Notes under the pieces: model-generated
Told to the model about the DNA's origin: nothing
Databases searched by the model: none
What the model saw: the letters and a program-made list of their open reading frames with translations, nothing else
DNA from: Microbulbifer okhotskensis
Lineage (GTDB): Bacteria > Pseudomonadota > Gammaproteobacteria > Pseudomonadales > Cellvibrionaceae
Assembly (NCBI RefSeq): GCF_023895975.1
Contig: NZ_JALBWM010000042.1
Coordinates: 1-34,942 of the forward strand
Direction of reading: 5' to 3'
Length of the DNA stretch: 34,942 nt
Program-made: the position numbers and the translations under genes
Shown here: in pieces, positions 18,501 to 30,500 of the stretch
How positions within the stretch are numbered: the first letter of the stretch is position 1
Layout of the letters: every line of letters starts with the position of its first letter

Positions 18501-21500
18501 TAGAGGAGATAAAGAGCACACTTGCCAATGAACTCCCGTCATATATGCATCCTTCCTTTTATGTGAAGCTCGATAAAATACCTTTAACCAGCAATGGTAA
18601 AGTTGATAAAAAAGCGCTTCCAGAGCCTAGTCTTATTGAGTCACATAGCCGATATGTAAAGCCAGAGGGAAAAATTCAAAAAAGGCTTGTAAATATTTGG
18701 TCTGATTTATTTCAGTTGCCAACAGACAAAATTGGAGCTAATTCAAATTTCTTTACTCTTGGGGGGCATTCACTTCTATCTGTACGTCTGATCGCTGCTG
18801 TACGTGTTGAATTTGGTGTGGAATTGGCAGTTCGAGAAATATTTGAATGCCCAATATTGGCTGAGTTTGCGCGATGTATTGATCAAACACAAGAATCTGC
18901 CCTACGGCCTCAGATAAGCCCGTCATATGATATAGTCGGTCCTATACCTTTATCTTTTGCACAGCAACGCCTTTGGTTTATTGACCAACTTGAAGGTGGT
19001 AGCCCCCATTACAATATGTTTGGCGCTTTTTCGGTTACCGGGAGCTTTTCAGAAGAGGCAGCCGAAGAGGCATTTACTCGAATCATTTCCCGTCACCATT
19101 CCTTACGTACTGTATTCGTTGATGAAGGACAAATTGTAGAACAGCGTATACAGGGTTCCGACAATTTTTCGCTAGTACGTTCAGATCTTAGTCATTTTTT
19201 TGCAGATCAACGTTTTGAAAAAATTCAGCAGCAGCTTAGCAAAGAACAAAACAGAATTTTTGATTTGGCCCATGACTTAATGTTGCGTGCGGGCTACATA
19301 CATACAGCTGAGGATGAAGGTGTATTATATATTAATATGCACCATATCGCTGCTGATGGTTGGTCAATAGGGCTATTGGTAAAAGAGTTTGGAATACAAT
19401 ACGAAGCTATTTTGGCAGGTATAAATGATCAGTTGCCGCCGCTTACTTTTCAGTATACAGATTATGCTAGTTGGCAGAGAAATTGGTTTAACAGCGAGGC
19501 TTTTACTTGTCAGTTGGAGTACTGGGATGAGCAGCTTCGTGAACTACCCCTTGTTCATAATCTGCCATTGGATTACACGCGCCCACAAAAATTGAGTCAA
19601 AAAGGAAAGCAGGTTTGTTTAACTTTAGATAAACATAACGGGGAGGCTCTGAAAGCGTTTGCTCTGGAAAGTGGGGTGACGTTATTTATGCTATTACATG
19701 GTGCTTTTGCCTTACTATTATCTCGCCATAGCGGCCAAAGCGATATCGTGGTGGGTACACCTGTTGCTGGTCGTTTACAACAAGAACTGGAGGAAATGAT
19801 AGGGTTCTTTGTTAACACTTTAGTGCTGAGACTCAACTGCAACCTAGAACAAACTCTATCTACCTATTTACAGCAGGTAAAGCAAGTCAATTTAGATGCC
19901 CAGGCAAATCAGGACGTTCCATTTGAGCACTTAGTTGAGAGACTTAACCCCGAACGAAGTACCCAATATAGCCCGTTATTCCAAGTTTTGTTTACGATGG
20001 ATAATAATGAGCGAACTAATTTGGAGTTGCCTCGTACTCGGCTATGCAGCTTTGAACGAGAGGATGTTCAGGCAAAATTTGAATTAACTCTAAGTGTGAC
20101 CCACAAAGAATCAGGCTTGGGTTTTCAATTCGATTATAACAATGAGTTATTCGATGAGGGGCATATTCGTCAACTGGCAGCACAATTGATGATAATGCTG
20201 ACAAATATTCCCTTACACGGAAATGATAAGCTTGAAATAATACCTTTAGTTGAACCCTCGGTTCAAATGGGCCTTCGTGGCGAAGTAGTACCAGTTCCTA
20301 GTGGCCATATTCAACAACATTTTGAAGAGAAAGCAGTATTACAACCTGATGTTGCGGCAATTGTTTGGCAGGGGCAAGCAATTAGCTATGGTGAGTTGAA
20401 TCGACAAGCCAACAAACTTGCCAATTTGTTGCGTAATAAGGGGGTAGTACCGGAAAGCAAAGTTGGTTTGTGTTTACCGAGAACACCACGCTTAGTGATC
20501 GCCTTATTGGCAGTGTTAAAGGCGGGGGGAGCATATGTTCCCCTCGACCCTGCATATCCCAAGACACGCCTGAACTTTATGCTACAAGATAGTGGTGCTA
20601 GTCTGGTACTGGGAGAAACTGAAAGTCAGTCATTACTGGACAATAGTTCAATTGATGTGTTGTGGCTCGACCGCTGTTCTTGGCAAGAGCAGTCGCCTGA
20701 AGCGCCTGCTGTAGAGCGAGATGGCCGTCAATTAGCCTACTTAATTTATACGTCAGGGTCGACGGGCAGTCCAAAGGGCGTCTTAGTTGAGCACCTGAGT
20801 TTACTCAATCTCAACCATGTAGAAATCCAGGATTTTAAACTCGGCTGCGGTGATCGATTGCTACATTGCATATCGTTCAATTTTGACCCAGCTACTGGGC
20901 AGTTATTTGCAGGGCTAAATTCTGGGGCAACTATTTACTTGGTAGACCTACAGTCTGATTTAACTACAATAATTAGAGATCAAAATATAACCCATGCAAT
21001 TCTCCCTGCAGCCGTACTTGCTGCTGAGAGAGAGCAATTATTACCCTCACTCAAGGTCATTGGCACAGGAGGAGAAACTTGCCCACTCAATGTTGCTAGG
21101 TACTGGTCTATAGGGCGTACATATTTCAACTTATATGGACCAACAGAGTGTACGATAACATCTCTGCGCGAATCTTATGTTGGTAGGGTTGACAGGGAGA
21201 GCATAGGAAGGCCAATAGCCAATTCCTATTGTTATATATTCGATGAGATCAAGCAGCTTGTTGCACCTGGCGCTATCGGAGAACTGTATATTGGTGGTGT
21301 GGTGCTGGCTAGAGGGTATTATAACAGACCGGATTTAGATTTTGATCGGTTTATACTTAACCCCTATAACGAAAGTGAGAGGCTTTATCGCACAGGAGAC
21401 CTAGTTCGTGAACTTTCAGATGGTCGCCTGGAGTTTATCGGCCGAGTTGATGAACAAGTAAAGATACGTGGCTTTCGAATTGAACTTGGAGAAATTGAAG

Positions 21501-24500
21501 CCGCACTATTGGATCTAAATATAATCAAATCCGCGGTAGTGTTAGTTCGGGATGATCTTCCAGGTCAGTTAGTTGCATATTTATGCCCCGTAGAGAATGT
21601 AAATGGTGAAGAATTAGTTACTTGGGTGCTGGAAGCGCTACAATCCAGGTTGCCCACGCATATGATACCTGCTGCTTTTTCTGTATTAGAGGAATTACCA
21701 CTCACAGTTAACGGTAAGTTAGATAAAAGCGCGTTACCTAAACCTGCTCTACTAGGCTGCGTGAATTTCTTAGCTCCCGAAAATGAATACCAGCGAATTC
21801 TTGCAGGTATTTGGGCCGACTTACTCGGGCTAGAATATGAGCGGATTAGCCTCAATGACAATTTTTTTGCCCTGGGCGGGCATTCACTATTAAGTGTACG
21901 CCTAGTTAACCTTATTGAAGACAAGCTTAATGTCCGTATAACTGTGCAGGATGTCTTTAGTGCAAGGACATTAAGGCAGCTCTCAGTGTTGGTTGCTACG
22001 TCCGGTGCAAGTTCGTCTGAGATACGCTTGACTCCTCGAGATAGAAACATTGTTGAGCTACCACTTTCATTTGCTCAGCAGCAGCTTTGGTTTTTAAATG
22101 AGTTATCTCCAGACTCGACTCAATATAACATGTTCCATGCCTTCAAGATCTCCGGCGATTTTGATGTGGTTGTTGCAAACAGAGCCATAAATAAGGTTAT
22201 TAAAAGGCACGAAATCCTGAGAACGTGTTTTTATCAGAGGAAGCAAGGTCCGATACAAGTAGTACGAGAGGAATTTGATTTTTCTTTTCAAGTTACAAAA
22301 CTAAATAGGCTTTCACCTGAAGAGCAAGATGCTGTAATTCTAGAAACTATTAAACTGGAATCTTCTTATAAATTTGATCTTCAGGAGGACTTACTGTTGC
22401 GAGGCTCTATATTGGAGTTTAGTAGCAGTTATAGAATTCTATTACTTACATTGCATCATATTGCCGCAGACGGGTGGTCTATGCGAGTTCTATTTGACGA
22501 GTTTTCGCATATATATACTTCTTTAAAGGAAAGTAGATCTTCAGAATTAAAGGAGCTAGATGTTCAGTATGGGGATTACGCTATATGGCAACGTAGGTAC
22601 ATGGAAGGAGCTACTTTAGCTCAGAAGCTTAAATTTTGGGAAGAGAAGCTGGTCGATGCTCCTCCGATACATAGTCTCCCTACAGATAGGATCCGGGCAA
22701 GTGGTGGTGAGAAAAGCACAGGAACTTTTTACAATGGAGTTAATTCTAAAGTAACGACTTCATTAAAGTTTCTAGCGGAAAAGAATGAAGCAACATTGTT
22801 TATGTTATTGCAGGCTGGGCTTTCACTACATATTGGAAGATGTAGCAACGAATCTGACGTTGTAGTAGGTGCGCCATCGGTTAGTCGAAATAACCAGCTA
22901 CTTGATTCTATGGTAGGTTTGTTTCTAAATACGCAGGTATTTAGAACACAGTTCTTAGATAACCCAAGTTTCAATGAACTAATAGCTCGTTGCCGTAACG
23001 AGCATCTTGAGGCGATTAGTTATGCAGATGTACCTCTTGAGCTTATCGTCGAACATTTAAGCCCCGAAAGGAGCACGGAATTTACGCCGATATTTCAAAT
23101 TCTCATCAATATGGATAATATTGGAGGAGAGACTGCCGGTATTCCTGGCTTGGAAATTGAAGCTTTGAAATCTGCCGGAGAGATAGAGCATAAATATGAT
23201 TTAACTTTATATATCAACGAAAATATTGGAAACAATAGTTTAAGTTTTAGATGGGTCTATGATGCAAACTTATTTGATGAAGCTACGATAAAAACGATAG
23301 CGAATGAGTTTGAATTTCTTTTATCATACGTTGTGGGCAACCCAGAATCGGCAGTATTTTCTATTCCGTGGAAGAATGGCCATGGTTGGTCTGGGGCAGC
23401 GCTATCGAGAACTGATGAGAAGTTCGAAAGTATAATTGATGTATTCGAAGAAAATGCAGAGCTTTACGCGAACAAGCCGGCCATTATTATGGAAAATATG
23501 GCTATTTCATACGGCGAGCTGAATCAAAAAGCTAATCAGTTAGCCAATTATCTTTTTAAGCAGTTTGATATTCGATCGACTCATAAGGTTGCTATCGCAA
23601 CTTCAAGAAGTATTGATCGTGTAGTCTCGATTTGGGCAATTTTAAAGCTTGGAGCGGCCTATGTGCCTCTGACGTCTGAGCTACCTGCTAAACGTTTATC
23701 CTATATTCTTGAGGATTGCGGAGCAAAGGTGATCCTTACTGATCTGGGATCAATTCAGTGGGTTCAAGATCTTGCACCTAATATTGAGTTGATTACTCTA
23801 GATCATCCGTCAACTGTCACGGAGTACTTGTCCTTTAGTTCTGATAAGCCTGTTTGTTCGGAGATAAGAAGGGATACTGTCGCGCACCTTATCTATACTT
23901 CCGGCTCAACTGGGCGTCCGAAGGGAGTGTTGGGCACTCATGGAGCCACACAAAATCGTGTTGCTTGGATGTTAAATGACTTCCCGTTTGGTGAAGAGGA
24001 AATCGCGTGTCATATTACTTCGATGGCGTTTGCAAGAGCTGTTTGGGAATTATTCGTACCTATGTGTGCCGGTGCCCCTTTAGTTCTCTTCAAGCGAGAT
24101 ACGCTTAAAAATACCGCGGAATTTATTCTTGAACTACAAAGAAAGAAAGTAAGCCGGATTGTCACTGCTCCCTCTTTATTGCGCGCAATGTGTAGGGCAA
24201 AAGAATCATTCTCTGCGGAGTTGACAAGCCTGAAATATTGGTTTGTTAGTGGCGAAGCTTTTTCTATAGATTTATCCAAACGATCAATTAGCCTTTTCAA
24301 AGGCGTTAAATTTTTCAACTTATATGGTTCGACTGAGGTATTGTCGGATGTCCTTTATTCCTCTGTAACTGGTAAGGAGCCTGGAATCTCTGTTCCTTTA
24401 GGGCGACCGATACAGGGCGTAAATTTTGATATTGTCGATCGAAGTGGAAACTCGGTTCCCGGTGGTATGGTTGGAGAACTTGTAATTTTGGGGGACAGTG

Positions 24501-27500
24501 TCAATAGTGGATATAATAACCAGATATCGTTGACTAATTCTGTTTTCGGGGAGAGTTCTCATGGTCGAACTTATCGGACAGGTGACCTAGCTCGCCTTCT
24601 CAGCAGTGGACAGGTGATTTACGTAGGGCGCTCGGACCACCAAATAAAGATTCGCGGATATCGAATAGAGCTTGGTGATGTCGAGTCCACAATAAGTACT
24701 CTGTCTGATGTCAAGGACGCAGCAGTTAAAGTATGGTGTGGCGGGGATGACAAATATTTGGCAGGTTATGTTGTTCTGAGTTCTAATATTTCGGTCTCGG
24801 CTAATTTCGTTAAAGATGATATTCGCAGGAGACTCGGAGAACTCCTTCCCAGTTATATGGTACCTACGCGACTAGCCATACTCGATGTAATGCCGATCAC
24901 ACCTAACGGTAAAATAGACAGAAAAGCTCTTACGGAACCAAATGATTTAGGAGAGGAATATTTAGCTCCGAAAACGGAAATTGAGAGATTTCTAGCTATT
25001 ATTTGGTCTACCTTACTCAAAGTGGATGTTGAAAATATAGGGCAGAACGCAAATTTCTTTTCGCTAGGGGGACATTCATTGCTATCAGTTCTGCTAGTGG
25101 CAGAGGTATCTGATAAGTTTAATGTTAAGTTATCTGTTCGTGAAGTATTTGAGACTCCTGAGTTACATTTATTGGCGAGTTTAATAGAAAACTCAGAAAA
25201 TAATTCTGTTGATTCAAAGGTTGAACCAGTCGATAGAGGCGCGAAACATTTTGATCTCTCTCTTTCGCAACAACGGTTGTGGTTTATTGATCAACTGGAA
25301 GGTGGTAGCAGTCAATATAATATACCTCTGGCGATAAAAATTTCCGGACAATTTAATATCAATTTTGCAGAAGACGCGTTTGCAACTCTAATTTCTAGGC
25401 ATGAAATATTAAGAGTTAATTATATTGATGGTGGTGATGGGGCTAAACAAGTAATTTCTGAACATGGTCCCTTTTTGCTCAAATATATAAATTTTGGAAA
25501 TGAATCAAGGTGGAAGATTAAGGATAAAATAGACGCTACAATTAAGAGTGAAATATCTAGAGTTTTTGATTTAACAGCTGACTTGATGCTGAGTGCAACT
25601 TTTATTAAGTCACCGATGGATTATGGGGTGCTAATCATCAATGTTCATCATATTGCTGCTGATGGACGATCTATGCGGATACTCGCTCAAGAATTTCTTG
25701 ATATATACCAGGCCCTAAGTAGGGAAGAGGCCCCTAGAAAGGAAGATCTCCCGCTTCAATATATAGATTATGCTATTTGGCAAAAACAGATATTGTTTGG
25801 CGATAATCTTTCACGTTTGAGAAATTTTTGGAAGGCCCAATTATTTGGGATACCTCAAGCGCATAATTTGTCACTGGATTTTGTTCGTCCTATTACGCAA
25901 AGGTATTCCGGTAAGACTATACATAGACTCCTAGATAACAAGTTATTAGCTAATTTGAAGGGCGCTGCAGAGAAATACGATATAACGCTCTTTATGTTGC
26001 TTCACGGTTCATTCGCCTATTTACTGTCAAGATTAAGTAATAATCACGATATAGTACTGGGAGCTCCTGTTGCAAATAGATCGCAAATGGAGATTGAGTC
26101 GGTTGTAGGATTCTTTGTGAATACTTTGGTTTTACGATTGGATTGTGATGGCAGTCAATCGTTACATGAGTATTTTTCCCAAGTAAAAAAAGTTAATCTG
26201 GATGCTCTTTCTCATCAAGAGCTTACTTTTGAACAGTTGGTAGACCTACTGAAACCTGAGCGTAGCACCGCTTACTCACCACTTTTCCAGATTATGCTTT
26301 CAATGGATACTAATCGTCCAGTTGAGGCTGAGCTGGAGGATATTAGTGTTGAGTTTTATGAATTTGATCGTTCAGTAGCAAAGTATGACCTGACGTTAAA
26401 TGTTTCAGAATTGCGAGATGGGCTTCAATTAAGCTTTGAATACAATACAGACTTATTTATTGAGTCTCGAATCCAAAGAATGGCTGAGCAACTGGAACAA
26501 TTGTTGCAGAATATCTCAAACTGTACTGAAGGAAAATTAGGAGCGCTGTCCTGCATTTCTTCTAGTGATTTAAATAGAATCAATGGGGAGAGTGTTGGAC
26601 CTGGTGCGAGTGAGCGCGATCATGCAATTTTAGATCTATTTACGCTGCAATCTTCACGTTTCCCGAGGCAGCATGCGGTAACTTTTTCGGAGGAGAGCTT
26701 AGATTATGGTGAGTTATATCGGCGCTCAAATAGATTGGCAGATGATTTGATCACGTCCGGTATTTCTGAAGGATCCTTTGTAGCAATTTGTATGAATCAA
26801 TCGACTGAGATGATTGTTGCTGTGCTGGCTGTTCTCAGGTCCGGAGCTGCGTACGTACCCCTTGACCCGAATTATCCGCGAGAGCGTTTAGAGTTTATGC
26901 TCAAAGATTCTAGAGCAGGGGCTTTACTCACTCAGAGTCATTTAGTGGGTAGGTTTTATTTTGATATTGATAATCAGTTTGTCATAGATCTATATGACTG
27001 GGTAGGTGAAGGGCAAGCTGACTTTATAGCTCCAAAACGTAGCCGTAAGAGTCCTGTGTACGCAATCTATACTTCTGGTACCACAGGAATGCCAAAAGGT
27101 GTCGTCGTTAATTATGGTGCTTTGAGCGACCATATACTCGCTATAACTAAAGTTCTATCTATATCAGATAAGGATAGAGTGTTACAGTTTGCGTCATTTA
27201 GTTTTGATACTTTTGGGGAGCAAGTGTTTGCTGCTTTAACAGTTGGTGCGAGAGTATATTTTCGGGAAAAGGACTTATGGAGTGGTATTGAGTTTTCAAA
27301 ATTTGTAGATGCAAATAAAATCACGATTACGGATCTATCGCCTAACTACCTTTCCCAGTTATTATTAGATGACACGGTCAATTCTAGATTTTGGAATAAA
27401 TCAACCCTAAGCAGAGTCGTTGTTGGAGGTGAGGCTCCTACAATTGGTCTGGTAAGGCGTTGGCGAGAGCTAAATATTGACAAAACATGTAAGCTGTATA

Positions 27501-30500
27501 ATGCCTATGGGCCAACAGAAGCTGTAATAACAACTACTATTGCGGATATTACAGAAGCACAATCATACCTTCCTCTTGGAAATGCTGTAGGGAATAGGAA
27601 GCTATATGTACTGGATGAGAATATAAACCTTCTTCCATGGGGGGCTGTAGGAGAATTATATATCGGAGGTGGAATACTGGCAGAGCGATATTTAAATAAC
27701 GACGGAAAAACAGCGGATTGTTTTTCCAGTGATCCATTTTCTAACTTACCTAAAGCTCGGATTTATAAAACTGGCGATTTAGTTCGTTACTTGGAAAATG
27801 GCGATTTAGTATTCCATGGACGTGCTGATGACCAAGTGAAATTGAGAGGGTTTAGAATAGAGCTTGGAGAGGTCGAACAAAAGCTCTCTGAGCATCGCTT
27901 TGTATCAGCATCTGTTGTTGATGTAAGAGAATGCCCGGATGGCAGGAAACAGCTGATAGCTTGGGTGGAGTCAACGGGGTTTAAGGTTGAGGGGGATTTT
28001 TCATTGTCTGAATGCCTAAGGCGCTTCCTGAAAGAGCGCCTTCCTGATTATATGGTTCCTTCAATGATCATTGAAGTTGATGAGTTCAATGTTCTCCCTA
28101 ATGGAAAAGTTGATCGTAAAGCGCTGCGTATCCCTGAGGACTCTTTTGGTCTTGTTGATATAACTGAACCTAAAGGCCTTATTGAAACTAAGCTTCGAGC
28201 TATTTGGGCGCAAGTTCTTGGCGTTCCGATTTCAAGAGTTGATACGACGAAGAGTTTTTTTGAGATTGGTGGCGACTCAATTCTTTCTTTACAGTTGGTT
28301 TCCAGTGCCGCTAAGGAAGGTTACCAAATTAGCGTCAAGCAGATATTTGAACATCAAACTATTTCGGCACTTGCACCGAATGTTAAAAATTTAAATAAAG
28401 CTGAGGTCTCTCAGGGGCTCGTGTCGGGGACACTTAACTTGATCCCCATACAGAGTGAATTTTTTCAAGTTGAAACGGATCTACATCATTATAATCAGTC
28501 GATAGTTCTGAAGACCCCGCCCGGTTTAAACGTCGAAAATTTGAAGTCTATTTTGAGGGTTGTCTTTAGTAAGCATGACTCCTTCAGGCTGACTTTTGAA
28601 TGCAGAGATACAAACTGGATAGGAAGGTATCAACTCGAAGTTGAAGATTTGGTATCTGCTAGTGTCGAAAGTTATTTTTTTGAAGATGATTCATTTTCGA
28701 GTTTCTCTGATATTGCGGAACAGGCGCAGAGAAGCTTATCGATTTTGGATGGTCCGTTGATAAAAGCTATTTTTATTGAGAATCTAAGTGGTGAGGGTCG
28801 ATTATTATTGATTGTGCATCATCTAATAATTGATGGTGTTTCTTGGAGGATCCTATTGCAGGATATTGAGCTGCTTTGGACTCAGTTAGTCAATAATCAG
28901 CCGCTTTCTGCAGGATTCAAGACTAATTCTTTCCAAGATTGGGCTCTTTACTTACAGAAGATTTCTCGCTCTCCATGTTTTACTGATGAGATTGAATACT
29001 GGTCCAATCTCGACATGCTTGATGTTGGTTCATATGATGAGATTGAGACTTTTTCAGAATTTTCTAATGTAGGTTTTGAACTTCCAATAAGTGAGTCTCA
29101 GGATATTTTGCTAAAGGCTGGTGAAGTCTACTCATCTCAAATCAATGAACTATTGTTAACCGTATTATCAATTTCGATTAAGCAGTGGAATGGTGAAGAT
29201 ACAGTTCGCTTTGATATAGAGAGTCACGGTAGGGATGGTTTGGATTCAGGTCTCGATTTTAGTCAAACCATTGGTTGGTTTACATCTATTTACCCTATGG
29301 CGCTGGAAGTGACAAGTGATAATCTAGTAAAACAGCTTCAGGCTGTTAAAGTCCAGCTTAATGAAGTTCCTTCACAGGGTTTAGGTTATGGTATTTATAA
29401 GTATATGCTGGGGCGCTCACTCATAGAAACCTGCTCGAAATCGGGGATCTTATTTAATTATCTGGGGCAGTTTGATCAATCTACCAAGCAGAATAATCAT
29501 TTTTCTGTCGCTAGCGAGTCAACTGGTACTAACGTTAGCCCAAGAAGGCGGACTTCCCATGGGATCACCTTGACTTTGATTGCAACAGGAGGAATGTTAC
29601 GTTGTAATCTCCAGTATAACTCTTCTCGATATATGGAGAGTGAAGCGCAGAAGTTAGTCGATTTGTACAGGGGTGGTTTGAGGTCTCTTGCTTCAAGCGT
29701 TACATCTGTTGATCCAGTTCCTAATGTTAATCCGGCTGGTAAATTATCAGAGTTGATAGTTTCTAACTTGGCTGATTCATGTCTTATTAAATTAAAGCAC
29801 GGAGCTAATAACAGTCAGATCTTCTGCTTCCATCCTTTGGGGGGTAATGTGGGTTGCTATACGAAGTTGGCAAATAGTATGAATTTTGCTGGCACTGTCT
29901 ATGGCGTTCAAGCTCCTGCAGTTACGGAAGAATATCGTTTTAGTTCATTCGAGGAATTGGCTGGGTTTTATGTGCGGCTTCTAATTAACCAACATTCTGG
30001 GGGGGACTTCCACTTAGTAGGATGGTCGCTGGGTGGGTCCCTTGCTTACGAGGTCGCCGTTCAATTACAGAATGCGGGGCACAAAGTTGGTTATGTTGGT
30101 TTATTTGATGAAAGGCCAATTGAAAATCTAAGTAAATCTGTATTTTCCTGGTTTGATCGAATTAAAGGTCTGTTTGAAGATCAATTTGACTGGGAAATAA
30201 TTTCCACTCTTGATGTTGATCAGGGGGTGGATAGGTTAGTTAATGATGCTTTTTCTACAGGTTTCGTCCCTCAGGAGCTGGATAGATCTATGGTGCATCG
30301 ATACTTTAATTATCTTGTTGATATAGGGTTTGCCCTGTCGGTATATCGTCCAGCAGTTGCAGGAATAGATTTAGAGTTGTACCGAGTTACAGGTAGCGAC
30401 GCTGAGCTGAGTGATTATGGGTGGAGTCATTATGCGAAGGGAGAAATTATTCAAATAGAGGTTGAGGGTGATCATACAAACCTTGTCAGAGACCCTTATG

